Assembly: GCA_977006965.1 (NCBI GenBank)
Contig: OZ345360.1
Location: 2,914,001 to 2,978,000 of the forward strand
Direction: 5' to 3'
DNA: 64,000 nt
Source: Phymatolithon calcareum
Lineage: Eukaryota; Rhodophyta; Florideophyceae; Hapalidiales
The notes beneath the pieces were generated by a model. The model did no database searches and was not told where the DNA came from. It saw only the letters and a list, made by a program, of their open reading frames with translations. This document shows positions 49,328-62,000 of this stretch, in pieces (position 1 is the stretch's first letter; each line of letters opens with the position of its first letter). Position numbers and translations under genes: made by a program.

Positions 49328-52300
49328 ATGGATGCCGGTGGCGAAGGCGATGACCTAGCAACCGGAACAAAGAATACACTGGAGGTCGAAGAGGCAGAGC
49401 TCTCTTCGGAGGAGGAGAGCGGCAGTTTTGTTGAGAACGACGCGTCAAATGCAGAACCTAGTGAAAACGACCGACTGGCTTATAAAACGTTTGTTCCACC
49501 TCTGGACTCGCCGGATGAAGATGACTTCGTCATCGAAGAGGAAGAAGACGACGATGATGACGTTGAACGTGGCGAACGTTTCAGCAACGCTGGCCCTCGT
49601 GAATCTGATGGCGGCTCGAGTCCACCGAGAAGCGATGGTGATATAAAGCCAAATTTGTCAGCAGGAAATTCGCAGAATAATGCTGAACGTTCCGCCAGTG
49701 GAGGGATGCAGAATCCAGACAATTCGGAGGCCGAATCCTCAGGCTCCGCTAGCTCCGATGATGCTGACATTCGAGACGACGGCAATGCAGACAACGAAAG
49801 CAACGACGGCGACTCAGATTATTCGAATAGCGAGGGTGCAGAGGACAGTGAGAATTCCGATGAGCAATCTGAGGCAGACTCCAAGGCCAAGTCGAGAGTC
49901 AAGAGTCGACAGAAACTTGTCATCCCGGAAGATTTGCTGCATGACAATCAGTTCTTCAGGCGTTCATCGCGGCGAACCCGCGCCACTATTCTCCGCTCTG
50001 CATCTCCGGCTTATTCGGCATCAAGCAATGACGCTGTAGAGAGCGATTCAGATTTTGAAGCGAACGATGGTACGTTGCTGTGGCCCGGTATGTCCCTTTC
50101 ATTATGCTGCGATGCCCGCACGAATCTAACTCATGTATTGTCTCTTCTTGTCCCATTTTTGTAATTTTCTGATGGTTCAATTCTTGCAGATCCGGACGAT
50201 GAGGACTATACAGACTCATATTCGAAACCGAAGCGAAGGCGTCCTCGAACTACAAGGCGCCGTGCAAAGGACGAAGGCGAGCATGATGCGGATGTGGATC
50301 CTGACGATATGGAAATTGCTGTAGATGAGTCTGAGTCTTCAGATGGGGATTGGCTTATTGAGACTCAATCAGGTGCTTCACGGCGAAAACGCTCTGGACG
50401 GCGGACCCGAGGTCAGCCAAAAAAGCGACAGAGAGTGGCTATATCTGAAGATGATGATGTCTCGAGAACAGCTCGGATCAACATGCGAACGGGACAAAGC
50501 GTTAACTACGCGGAAGGAAATCTTTCCGACTCAGATATTCTTGATTCCGACGATGCCGCTGCCGCCCGCGCTGCGAAAGAACATGTGGAAGACGAAAATG
50601 TTATCAGTGTGGAATATATCGTTGATTATCGATCCGTTCTCCCTAAGGAAGAAGATGTCAGTAAGCCCCATTCTCTATCGGATTTCAACCCAGACACTGT
50701 TGAGTACAAGATTAAGTGGACTGGCAAGTCCTATCGCCGGTGCTCTTGGCACAGGCTGGAAGAACTGCGCCAGTTCAAGGGTATCAAGAAAGTCTTAAAC
50801 TACGTGAAAGCAGTAGTCGAACGACGCGACTATCTGAACTCGGACGAAGCATCACCAGAGGACCGCGAGGAATCAGTTATTATAATGCAGGAGCATCGCG
50901 ACAATAGTGCGACATATGAAATTGTGGACCGCGTAATCGCAGAAAGACCTTTCGCTGATGATCCATCGCAATCTGAATACCTCGTGAAGTGGAAAGGACT
51001 GCCTTACGGTGACTGCACATGGGAGCCGGCAACGGATCTAAATTCTGACTCAGATTTGAAGGCGCTTGATTCATTTTCAGAACGAGAACAGGCGGCATCA
51101 TCTTCTAAGAAGAAAGGCGTCAATCCATTCAACACGAGGGACGATCGCCCCCGTTTTCGAAGAATGCTTGATCAACCGGACTACCTTCATGGTGAGGGGC
51201 GCAGACTAAGAGAATACCAACTGGCGGGTCTGAATTGGCTGTCTTTCTCTTGGACTAAACGTAACAATGTAATTCTTGCAGATGAAATGGGCCTGGGAAA
51301 AACGTTGCAAACCATATCTTTCTTGGGCTGGTTGATGTACGTCCAGAAAATCGAAGGTCCGTTTCTTGTTGTCGTTCCTCTTAGCACCAGTGCAGCTTGG
51401 GTAAGAGAGTTTCAGCGCTGGGTTCCTGAAATGAATGTCGTGCAATATTGCGGCGATGGAGCTTCCAGAGCCATCATTCGCGAGCATGAATTTTGGCCAT
51501 CTCAGGGACGCGGAACTTCTGTAAAGTTCCATGCACTTCTTACCACACCGGAGCTGGTGATGCAGGATGAAAAGTTCATTGACGAAATTCGTTGGGCAGC
51601 ACTCGCTGTTGATGAAGCACATCGGTTGAAGAACGAAGCCAGTGCTCTGCATCAAACTCTGAAAAGCTTTCGATCGGCTACTCGTCTCTTGGTTACGGGC
51701 ACTCCTCTTCAGAACTCTGTGCGTGAACTCTGGGCATTGCTGAATTTTCTCAACCCTGACGTCTTTCCTGATGCTGAAGCTTTCGAGGAGAGCTTCTCGT
51801 TCTCTGCACTGCGTGATCCCGAGAACGTATCTCGGCTGCATAATACACTTCGACCTTATATTATTAGACGGCAGAAGACTGATGTGGAAAAGTCTTTACC
51901 GAAGAAATCCTACGCTGTACTTCGAGTGGGAATGTCCTCCTCTCAGCAAGAGTACTACAAGCTGCTTTTGACCAAAAATTTTGCCAAGTTGAATGCTGGT
52001 ATGAAGGGAAGAGGAATGGGTCCCGGTATCACTCTGCGGAATTTAGTGATGGAGCTGAAAAAGTGCTGCAATCATCCTTTCCTCTTTCCAAGCTTTTACG
52101 AATCTGTTCCGCATACAACTGTTCAGTCTTACATTCGAGGTTCAGGAAAAATGATACTGCTGGACAAGTTACTACTGCGACTGAGGGAAAAGGGCCACCG
52201 TGTTCTTATTTTCTCGCAAATGGTTAGTATGCTTGACATATTGCAAGAGTATTGCCGCATGCGTGGATTTCCCCATCAAAGATTAGATGGCACAATGCAT

Positions 52301-54487
52301 AATGACATTCGGCAGCGAGCAATCGATCATTACAACGCCGCAGGTTCAACCGACTACATTTTCCTTCTGTCCACCAGAGCTGGTGGCTTAGGCATCAACC
52401 TGGCCACTGCCGATACAGTCATAATTTTCGATTCTGACTGGAACCCCCAGAATGATTTGCAAGCAGAAAGCCGAGCGCACCGAATTGGACAGAAGAAAGA
52501 TGTGAAAGTCTTTCGTCTTCTTACGCGAGAATCAGTTGAAGAAGACATTCTGGAAAGAGCTAAGAGGAAGAGAGTATTAGAACATCTGGTTATTCATGGG
52601 GTTGAAGGCGATGAAAAGCAGAATGGCAAAGATGGCAAGGCAAAGATGGCATTCAAGAAAGAAGAGCTAAGTGCTATTCTGCGATTTGGTGCTGAGAAGC
52701 TTTTTGAGAAAGATAGGGCGTTAATCTCAGGTGGTGGTGGCGGCACTGGCGAAGGCGGGAAAACTGTGGCATCAGATGCCAAGACTGGAAATCCGTCCAC
52801 TTCTGACCCAAGTGCTGATGATGAAAAGGAAGAAGAGAAAAGAGTTCTAGAAGTTGATGATATTGATGAACTACTCGCCAGAGTTCCCGTCGATGAATCT
52901 GAGGAAGTGGGCGCAGCGGAACCGAGTGTCGGGGACTCTCTTCTGAACGCGTTCAAATGGGCTGACTTCAGAACTGTCGAAGAGGAGGAAGACTTGGAGG
53001 CAGGCGAAATTGTCGACAAGGATGCGCTTGCGAAGGATGCAGCTAAGGGTGTTGCGGACATTGAAGACAGGCGAGAACGGGATATCCAGAAAGCAAAGAA
53101 GCAGGAATCTCGGGAGCGAGAAATGTTGAACAAAGAAGGGGACTCTGAGTTTTGGGGACGCGTTATTCCAGAAGAATTGAAGGACGAAGCAAACGGACTG
53201 ATTCTTGGAACCCGGCGGAGAAGTAAGCCTAAGTCATTTGGCTCTGATTCCCCTCAGGACCGGAAACGGCGACGAATGAATCGAGCGGCACGAAGTTTGC
53301 GGAAAACTGGCAGTGGAGATCTTTCTGAGAAAGAGCTAAGATCCCTGTTAAAAGGTTTTCGACGTTTTGGCGATCCTCGGAGAATATCGGATATTCTGAG
53401 GGATGCTGGTTTGGAACATCGTATCGACGAAAGGACGGCAGTTGGATTCCTTGACGGCGCTCTGCGAAAGGCACGGAAAGCAGTAGAATCAAGCTCCAGC
53501 GAAGGTGTCACAGAGGATGGTTTATCCCCGAATGGCGAATCGAGGAAACACGGAAAGATGTCATTCGCGAAAGTCAATGGTTCAAGCTCATCGCACAAAG
53601 ATGGGAAAGGGAAGAGCTCTCCGAAGATTACAGTTGATCTTCTTGGTGAGACAAATATCGACGCCGTGGAGTTACTAAAGCGATGTAGCGATCTTCAATT
53701 GCTAGGAAAGCAAATCGCACGCTTTGATGAGGACACCCGCTTCCGATTGCAGCGGCCTGCGAAGGCACCATCATATGGGGTACGATGGTTACCGCAGCAA
53801 GACGCCATGCTTTTAGTCGGAGTGTACAGGCACGGTTTTGGGAACTGGTCTCGAATTGCCGAAGACTCTGAGCTTCACTTGGGAGACAAGATGAGTGTGC
53901 CTGGAAATGAAAAGAGCAAGGTCGGGGCTCCAGATTCATCCAAGCTTACTAGGCGAGTTTTAACTCTGCTGAAAGATCTTGAGAGAGAAGCACAGCCCTC
54001 TAAGTCGAAGTCGAAGGCAAAGAAGGGCAAGGCGAAAACTAGTCAGAAGAAGGGTCGGCCGAGTGGAAAAGATTCAAATTTGCGGAAGCGGGACACCGCG
54101 GACAAAAGAGATGGAAAGATATCCAAGAAGACGAAAGTCGGGAAAAAGAAGAGTTCATCGAAGAGCAGGTTTGAAGATTCTCGTTCGCGTCGAGAAGCTC
54201 AGAAGAATGCATTGAAGGCTACCCATGGCAGCACGCTACGAGAACTTAAGCTGCTATCTACCGAGGATTCGAAGATGGACAAAACTGAGAAAATTTCACG
54301 AACCAAGCAATGTTTGTTGAAGTTAGGTCGGACTATTGACAAGCAAGCGGGAAGTTCGAAGAGGATCCGCGAAGAACTTTGGGGTTTCGTCCATCAAGAA
54401 TGTCGAACTAGTCTCCCTGGGGAAAGAATGGCATCAATTTATGAGAAATTAGCAAAAGCTCAAGCCGGGTCTGCTGGAGCACCGTGA
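49328..54487 (+). CDS. CHD1: CHD1 chromatin remodeller, two exons
   Basis: Exon 1 is 49328-50087 and exon 2 is 50190-54487, together 1685 residues. The N terminus is acidic and Ser-rich. Two chromodomains lie at about 391-455 (EYKIKWTGKSYRRCSWHRLE) and 494-545 (EYLVKWKGLPYGDCTWEP). The SNF2 ATPase follows: DEMGLGKT near 620, the DEAH box (AVDEAHRLKN) near 725, and the C lobe near 910-1025 (RLDGTMHNDIRQRAIDHYN, STRAGGLGINLATADTVI). A SANT/SLIDE-like region is at about 1290-1485. The CHD1 C-terminal helical domain is near 1613-1670 (RTKQCLLKLGRTIDKQ, IREELWGFVHQEC). CHD1 spaces nucleosomes over transcribed genes and binds methylated H3K4. Tandem chromodomains plus the C-terminal domain set it apart from Mi-2 and ISWI. 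Confidence 0.94.
50088..50189 (+). other. CHD1: Intron of CHD1
   Basis: The intron begins GTATGT and ends TTCTTGCAG, phase 1. A second possible donor, GTACGT at 50070, is also in phase; using it would remove six residues. Confidence 0.85.
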
Positions 54488-54918
54488 ATATACCTGTGCT
54501 CGTCGCACCAAGTCGTCAACTCATCAATAACGTCGCTCTGACCAACTCACCGCCCCACGTCGTACCGGGTCAGTTGAAGAATAAAACGTATGTTAAACAC
54601 TGGCTTCCAACGCCACGAAGTTAGCTTGTTTTCGCCTGAAGTTGTCGCCTTGTTCCAAACAGAGCTGCTGTCGCATCGAACAGCGCGTATCCTATACCAA
54701 ATAATGGAACAAAAGTAGTGTTAGAGCACAGGTCAAAGAGCTTTCTGCATGAGTTGCATCACACGATTAATGAAAAACTCAAGCGTTCAGCCGCCACGTA
54801 CCCACGGACATGCCGAATGCAGCCGACGCCCCAACAACCAGAGGTTGCAGAATATAAGTTTTTACGTTCTTCGTCCTGTAGTGGCAAGGAAAATGAACGG
54901 GACGTTAGGTCATTCGCA
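54488..54918. other. Intergenic, CHD1 3' region
   Basis: This probably contains the CHD1 3' untranslated region. Overlapping frames at 54718-54985 have no recognisable features. Confidence 0.4.
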
Positions 54919-55116
54919 TCACATGTTCAGATTCGATAAAGATGTGGAAATGAATGTAACGCACAACGATGAAAGAATCTCATGATAGTCCCATTCCTCG
55001 AATTCGTCGAAATCTGTCTCGGCATCAAACGTCTCGCCGTCGGTTTCGCTGGACGGCGCTCCCGCATAGAGACCAATGCCTGTAGATCCTGACGCAGATC
55101 CGTGCCCTCCCGCCAT
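54919..55116 (-). CDS. Possible small acidic protein, 65 residues
   Basis: An ATG at 55116 opens a frame beginning MAGGHGSASGSTGIG, followed by an acidic stretch (DGETFDAETDFDEFEEWDYH) and a hydrophobic tail. The acidic, aromatic part resembles short interaction peptides in nuclear proteins, but no family is recognised. It may be one exon of a spliced gene, or chance. Confidence 0.25.
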   Translation of the reverse strand: MAGGHGSASGSTGIGLYAGAPSSETDGETFDAETDFDEFEEWDYHEILSSLCVTFISTSLSNLNM

Positions 55117-55451
55117 CCTGGGTCGCTCTATCCCGAGCACTTCTCGCACGGAACAGAACTTGCACAGACTCAAGGGGTGGTAAGATCAAAACCGTTGAAG
55201 GACACCAAGCTCTGCCTTTGAGGTCGAAATAGGCACTCAAAAAGTTGGGAAATGCCTTGGTTGAAACTTTACAAAAAAGCGACCATAGTAGCTTTTTACG
55301 TTGAGTAATCCCAAAAATAAAACAAAAAATTAGCTGATTCGCTAGCCTTGAAAATATACTTTTGTACTCAAAACATGGGGCAGTTTTGAAAAAACCGCGG
55401 GAACGATGAATGTATTACGAAAGGAGACTAGCGTGCTAGACGAGAACTGCA
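55117..55451. other. Upstream region of TERT
   Basis: This AT-rich 335-bp space should contain the TERT promoter and leader. No binding site can be named. Confidence 0.4.
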
Positions 55452-58400
55452 ATGGCCCAAGCAATGAAGAAGAGGCGTATGCCACTGGGTATCTCAGCGG
55501 AGGAAAATTTGCGAATAGCTCGTGGTATTTTCGGACATGTACAAACCTTGCGGTCTTATGTAGGGGAAATTAACTCTTCCATTGCATCCTACGGCGTTCA
55601 AGTTTGCCTTGACAGCGTCAATTCTGATCCTGCCTATGTCCATATCGTCGACAACCTCTTGATTGCCGGAACGCAGAAACCGGTTGTGCCCAATTCTGCT
55701 GTGGAAGGTTTGCGAGGGCATCGCGTGAAACCAGACGACATCATTCAACGCGTGATACAAACTGCCCTGAGGCTCAGCCCGGATCTTTGGGAACAGCAGA
55801 GAGTGAATGTACTCGCTCTGGGATTCTCTTCCAGTCGCCCATCTGGACGAGGGAGTCGTTTTCGCACTCTGGACGCAAGAGCACCATCGTCAGTCGTTGA
55901 AATACTCTTGAGCTCCCCTTGGCAGAGACTATTCTCTCAGCTTGGTCATGTGGTCATGTACTACCTCCTGTCAAGCACTGTGCTTCTCCTCCCGTTGAGG
56001 TCGCCAATCAAACGCATCCGTCTCTCGCAAGAAGCCACTCACGGAGAAAGTTTACATTCCTTATTCAATTCATCCTTACTTCAACTCTGCGGTGAAATGC
56101 CAAAACCCGCAGAAATGGCAGAAAACAAGAGTTTGAACAAGGAGTGCTCCATTGATTTCAGGAAGCACGTCCTCCATCGCACAGCCAGAGACAAGTATTT
56201 GCCGCTAATGAGTAGGGCAGCCGTAGCTGAACATGGTCCCCAACACGCGGAAGGCGAACCTACTCTGTCACGCACTGCGCTGCAAAGGCGAAGTCTTCTT
56301 AATGACGGGCTCCCATCTATGCACTTTTTACAGCATTTGAACCCAAACCGTAGATCTGCAGTATCACTTTTTCGCCTCATTTTTGGTGCCGGCAGCTCTG
56401 TCTCCAACCGTGTGGAAACGAGCATCACTTCCATACATATCTCCGGAAAACCAATTACGAAAGGATCCAACAAGGGCAAGAGGACTCGAGTATGTCCATT
56501 GCCCAAGCGGATGAAACCCATTTTGTCCATCCTGCAATCGTTGATCCATCGGACCAAGTCGAAATCGTTTCGCGATATTCTAGGGCAGTCATGTCCGTTG
56601 CCCAGATGGCGGTTTAACTCTCGAAGTACGCCTGTTGATGTGACACAAATCACAAAGGCGACAACAAAACCTAGGCTGGTTGCTCGATTCTTAGTAGCCT
56701 GTGTGAGGCAGTCATTTCCGCCTCAGTTACTAGGGTCAGTGAAAAACATGCAAATTCTTGACCAAGCAATACATACATTCGTTCGAAAGCGCACTCGAAA
56801 TGAATCCTTTGACCCCGCATCTTTTTTCGCAAGCAGGGGCTTCAAGATTACTGATGTTCCGTGGTTGTTCTGCAATGGTTCTGACGGTATTCGAGTTAGA
56901 AATCCAACAGATTTGAACTTCAGGCGGAAGAAGTTTTGCAGCTTCCTGGCGTGGACATTCCATGGATTTATTGTTCCCATTCTTCTGAAAAGCTTCTACG
57001 TCACCGAAAGCGCTGTTTTTGGTCAACGAATTCTATATTATCGCAAGGAAATCTGGGTCAAACTGCAGGACGTTTCCATGAAGGAAGCCCTGCATAGGGA
57101 CCGTCGACTTTTTGAGCCGATTTCTTCAGATGCTCTCATCTCCGGTATTCATCGTCGAGATCAGGGCTTGCTGAAGCTCAAAGTAGGGATATCTCCTTGT
57201 CAGTTTATCACATGCTTCCAACTTCGCTTTATCCCAAAGACAAGTGGAACCAGGCCCATCCAACGTCTGCAAGCGAAGCCGTGGGGGAAACTTACGGAGC
57301 GGCTTCCTTCTACGTGCGCGTCCCGTGGTCCATCACCCGATCCTCTTGCACTAAGAAAGCAATTGGAAAAAGCTCGAAGAGGCACGAAGTCTTTCTTATC
57401 CACCGCCCAAAGAATATTTCGCGTTTGTTGCAAGCAAAGGCCCGGTTTACTCGGGAGCTCAGTGTTCGGCTTGGATGACATATATACAAAAGTCGTTCAG
57501 TTTAAGCAGAATTGGGTAATGACTGGCCGCAAACAAATTTTTGCAGTTGCTCTGGATATTGCCAAGAGCTTCGATACCATTCCCCTTAATGTTCTCTTTG
57601 AAACCGTTATTCCTGAAGTTCTCGCACCCATACGGTATGTTGTGATCCGCTATGCAATTGCTCTTCGCAATGAAGTCACCGGTCGTATTCTGCGGCGCTT
57701 TGAAAGCCACATATGTCAAGCACCTGGAGAAGAAGCTTCATTTACCTCATTAATTACAAATAAGTTACATCAGCGGCATCCCAGAGCCATCTTCATTGAC
57801 CTTGTCCGCGTGCAAATAATACACCGAGAGGACTTGCTGAAACTTCTGCAAGACTATCTTCAAAACAATATCGTTATGCTGCCGAGATGGAACAGAAGGT
57901 CTGGTGGTACACCGTATGCTCGGCAAATGCGAGGTGTGGGGCAGGGAAACCCGGCATCACCAGTTCTTGCTAGCCTCTTCTACGGTCATATGGAACAACG
58001 GCATCTGAAGGAATTTCTAGTGGAAACTTTTTCATCCCGACTGCACAACGGCAATGAGCATCCACTACTCTTCATGCGCCAAATCGATGACACGTTTTTT
58101 GCCTCGACTGAGAAGGCCATTACGACCAATTTTACATACAAAATGACCCAAGGATGGGACGAAGCTTCAGGACTTTATGTTAACGCGGGGAAGTCAAGAT
58201 CGAACTTTGACTCCGGCGTTGGGGGACAAGAAAACTTGAGAATAATTCCCTGGTGTGGACTTCTTGTTGACACTGCAAGTATGGAAATTCGATGCGACTT
58301 TAGCAGATACGTACCTCCGAGGCTGTCATGTTTGCGAGAGTCGCTTTCGATCGACTTTGGGGTCTCTGCTGGGAAGGGCCTGCTCGGCAAGTCATGGACG

Positions 58401-58886
58401 TGTTTCCGACCAAAAATTCATCCAATTCTGATGGACGCAAACATTAATTCACGGCGGACCGTTGCTTTGAATGTGTACCAAGCTTCGCTCTTGCTGGCGT
58501 TGAAAATTTGTGCTCACGCCCTAGCTGTTGACGTACAAAATAGCGCTTTTTTGCTGGACATTGTGCAGAACGCAATTTGTCGTGTCTCTGAGCTCGTACA
58601 TAGATCTCCTGCCTCTACCGTTGGCAGAAAATGCAGTTGCAAGCAACCTCTTTCGTCTCGCGAGATTCAGTATCTTGTCGTTCATGCATTTGCATGGGCG
58701 ATTTGTGAGCGTTTTAGTTTGCATCGGGGAGGGAGAAGAATTGGAGGACCGATTACAGAAGTTCTGAAAACTTCCTTTGAAAATATCGAGGGGGAGGTTA
58801 CTTCTTGTCTTCCAATCGCGGCGAAGATGCTTTTGTCGGTAACGCAGTGTCAATCTAATCAAGTTCTCTGGAAAATCAGGTTATGA
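55452..58886 (+). CDS. TERT: Telomerase reverse transcriptase
   Basis: A single exon encodes 1144 residues. All telomerase hallmarks are in order. The RNA-binding domain has a QFP-like block (FPPQLLGSVKNMQILDQAIH, 422-441) and the telomerase-specific T motif (SFYVTESAVFGQRILYYRKE, 514-533). The reverse transcriptase has motif 1 (LRFIPKTSGTRPIQRL, 591-606), an insertion-domain start (VFGLDDIYTK near 675), motif A (ALDIAKSFDTIP, D702), motif B' (RGVGQGNPASPVL, 827-839), motif C (RQIDDTFFAS, D879 and D880), motif D (K914) and the E primer-grip (WCGLLVDTASMEIRCDFSRY, 934-953). The C-terminal thumb follows. All three catalytic aspartates are present. The enzyme copies its RNA template onto chromosome ends. 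Motif C reads QIDD where many species have VDD. It is 164 bp from the convergent CAP-D3 gene. Confidence 0.95.
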   Translation: MAQAMKKRRMPLGISAEENLRIARGIFGHVQTLRSYVGEINSSIASYGVQVCLDSVNSDPAYVHIVDNLLIAGTQKPVVPNSAVEGLRGHRVKPDDIIQRVIQTALRLSPDLWEQQRVNVLALGFSSSRPSGRGSRFRTLDARAPSSVVEILLSSPWQRLFSQLGHVVMYYLLSSTVLLLPLRSPIKRIRLSQEATHGESLHSLFNSSLLQLCGEMPKPAEMAENKSLNKECSIDFRKHVLHRTARDKYLPLMSRAAVAEHGPQHAEGEPTLSRTALQRRSLLNDGLPSMHFLQHLNPNRRSAVSLFRLIFGAGSSVSNRVETSITSIHISGKPITKGSNKGKRTRVCPLPKRMKPILSILQSLIHRTKSKSFRDILGQSCPLPRWRFNSRSTPVDVTQITKATTKPRLVARFLVACVRQSFPPQLLGSVKNMQILDQAIHTFVRKRTRNESFDPASFFASRGFKITDVPWLFCNGSDGIRVRNPTDLNFRRKKFCSFLAWTFHGFIVPILLKSFYVTESAVFGQRILYYRKEIWVKLQDVSMKEALHRDRRLFEPISSDALISGIHRRDQGLLKLKVGISPCQFITCFQLRFIPKTSGTRPIQRLQAKPWGKLTERLPSTCASRGPSPDPLALRKQLEKARRGTKSFLSTAQRIFRVCCKQRPGLLGSSVFGLDDIYTKVVQFKQNWVMTGRKQIFAVALDIAKSFDTIPLNVLFETVIPEVLAPIRYVVIRYAIALRNEVTGRILRRFESHICQAPGEEASFTSLITNKLHQRHPRAIFIDLVRVQIIHREDLLKLLQDYLQNNIVMLPRWNRRSGGTPYARQMRGVGQGNPASPVLASLFYGHMEQRHLKEFLVETFSSRLHNGNEHPLLFMRQIDDTFFASTEKAITTNFTYKMTQGWDEASGLYVNAGKSRSNFDSGVGGQENLRIIPWCGLLVDTASMEIRCDFSRYVPPRLSCLRESLSIDFGVSAGKGLLGKSWTCFRPKIHPILMDANINSRRTVALNVYQASLLLALKICAHALAVDVQNSAFLLDIVQNAICRVSELVHRSPASTVGRKCSCKQPLSSREIQYLVVHAFAWAICERFSLHRGGRRIGGPITEVLKTSFENIEGEVTSCLPIAAKMLLSVTQCQSNQVLWKIRL

Positions 58887-59050
58887 ATGAATGGGATTTT
58901 AACTGTACAGTACGAGCAAACAGAATAATGTTTCAGAGCTTGACTATAAAATATTTCGCAGTGGTGTGGTGCATCCGTTGCAATGCAATGCCTCTTGGGG
59001 ACGCCCGCGGCTGAACAATTCCAAGCGCTGCCTGCTTGCCAGACGTGTTC

Positions 59051-62000
59051 TCACTGTCGTATGCCGTTTGCGCTCGCGACGGTTTCGCTGGGAACATCTG
59101 TGTTCCCACTGAGCCTTTGAAATCTCCTAGGCCGATCTATTCGGGGTGTTGACGAAGCACTATTTGCCTCCGACGTCGACACACCTCCATCATCAATTTG
59201 CAAACCACTTTTTGGTTGCTTTGCCAGCTGATGAATAAGTTCTCTGAGCACAGTCGGATCCGAAACCAATTCTTGCAGATTTTTGCGATGAGGTTTCAGA
59301 ATGCAACATAGAGTATTAGTCAAAGTCTCGAGAATCGGAGATCGCTCTTCCTCAAGGATACCGCGTAATTCCAGCATGAGGGGAACCAAGCTGACTTTCA
59401 GCTCGGCCATACGAACTTTTCGGAGCAGCGCCGCTTTCTTTGTTTGTCCCCCTGATTCATCAGTGGCCGCCAACACGGAGTGTTCCCCATTACTATCCAA
59501 TGTTTCGGATGGCCTGGACTGGCACTTCTCGATCATTTCAAGAATAGCGAGAGCATCGAAAAGAACCCCTTTTGTTTGCTCGCTGTGAAAGCTTATCTTG
59601 CCATCAACAATTGGCGTGAGAATTTCAGAGCAAATCCTACTGGAAAGAACGAGAACCTGATCTTCCGACATTGTGTTGAGAAAAACTTCGTAAGGATAAT
59701 GCTTTCTAAGCCCCGCGCCTGGTCTATGAGTGTAGCTTTTCAAACCAATATGTAGCTCCGGGAATTGGTTGTATTTCTTGCTCGCCGTGCACCCATTCAA
59801 CACAAACACGAGCTCGATGATGCTGGTCGAAAGAAGCGTGTGACTTTTTGGATGCAATATCCGAGTGATGATGTACTTTGCCAAACCTCTGACTTGTTCC
59901 GAATCATCAAGCAAAGAGAGCGCTAGGCGGAAAAACACTGCCCCGCTTCGCACTTTGATGTAGTCCTCCTGAAGCAAGGATCCGATTGATCCTAGTACAT
60001 GACAACGAATCATTTCAGATGGGTCTGCGAGTCTTGCGGCAATTCGGGTTTGGTACGGTTCAACAATAGATGTGTATCGCCGACAAAGGTCAGACAAGAC
60101 CAGAAGACAGTTATTTCTGACCGGCATAGCCGTGTCATCTTGAAGCTCTCGGATGAAAACAGGAAGACACGAGCGCGCAAAATTTTCGAAAAACTGTGGA
60201 GTAATTGTATTCGCAGCTGGTTTTCCCAATGTGTTCGCCTTTGATTTGGAATCGAGCGAAGTTCCTTCGGCAAGGCATATTTTGCCTAGCGTTAATACTG
60301 CGGACGCTCTGACGGCAGTGGAGGGCTGAGACGTATTCGCCATTGCCAGAACGAAGTTAAGCAGAGGCTGCGGCGGGACCTCAGATAACTGCAGGGTGGA
60401 ACAGCATTCCCCAATTATCGCGAGAAGGGTTAAATTGTGCACCGTAGTTGCGCTGTTCTCGAGCACGTCCAATTCACTTTCGCATTGTTCAAGAACTGAG
60501 GAACCGGAAAGCTTATCCACACCAGCAATTGTGTGGACAATTGCGCGAACAGATTTTCGCCAGAAATTTGCACTCCATTCTTTTTTCTGGAATAGTTTTT
60601 CAATCAGAGAGGCCACTGAGTTGTCTTGGTCCTTCAACGTCAAATATTCGGAAAAGAATGCTGCTACTTGCCCAGAAGACTGTGAGCACTCTGCCAAAGC
60701 AACCTTGTAAAGCTCAGCAACCCGCAGTTTTTTTCTTGAAGCCACGGTTGTGTTAGAATTCAGGCATTCTGCAAATAAAGCCCAAGTTCCATTGCGCATC
60801 ATTTCGGGATTGACTGAACCAAAGGAATTCGAAATTGGGTCCTCTACATCAGAGCGACCTTCAAGGATGCGTGCCTCCAAAGCCTTGAGAACGGATGTAG
60901 AAAGTGCAACTTGCTTGGACGTCCTGCCCATAATACTTAGAACATATCCTGATATGGAACTAGCTTTGTCTCCGGCCAAAGTCAGGACAAAATCAAGAAA
61001 TTCAGTTCGGAGAATCTCGTCTTCCCACTTCGACGGCCGATTGGCTTTTCCTTCTTCCTCCACTGACTCAATAACAATTTCGGAGAACGAAGTCATGCAA
61101 GCTTGTTGACAGGATACGTCATCGTCCTCAATTCGACGCAATACACCGGATGTCCAAGCTTTGGTGATGGCTTTTTGAGCCTGCGGTGAATTTCTCGTCA
61201 TTAAATGTCGACCAATTTTCGTCAATTCCAAAAGAGCTGCCTTTCTCACTGAGCTCATGGAGTCGGAGGAACGAATTCGGATTGTTTCTACCCAATCATG
61301 AATATTCGCTGGTTCGCAAACTTCGTCGACGATATTAGCAGAAAGAGATACATGGGACTCTGCTGCAGAAATTTTGGTGCACCCCTGCGTAAGCATAGCT
61401 CTAACCAACGCCCCCGCTAGAAGAACGTATGACTTCCGCACAGAAACCTTTTCATCTCGAGCAAGTGTCTCCAGATACGACTTTTCCAGGCAAAGTGTCT
61501 GAATCAACTCCTTCGTCTTCGAGAAATCCAGTTCACAAAGTATAGTACTCAGGCTCGACAATGCTTTCGCGCGTACGGCAGGGATCTTGTCCTTGGTGCG
61601 CCCACATAAGACGGAAGACACAGTGGCGAGTACATGTTTTTCGGCGCGCTCACAGTCTTTAGAGCTCACAAGTGCTTTTGCGCATATATTCGACATGAAC
61701 ACTCGAACTGTGCTGCGTGGATGTTGCGCCAGAAGAGGAAATGTTGCAACGAAAGAGTGCTTCGCATCCGAATCAAGGCTTTCAATGCACCGGGTGACAA
61801 CGTCAAACACTGTTTTGCGGTCTTCGGACTTCTCAGGGATGTTTGCGCAACAGTAACGGAGAAATCCAACAAACTGCAATTTTATCTCGGGGCTTCTCGA
61901 GTTTATCCGCTGTTCAGGTGCATCTGTCTTCATTGTATCATCTTCTGCTGCCGCACCTTCTTCTCCCATTAAACCGTCAGCTTCTGCACCTTCTTCTGCT

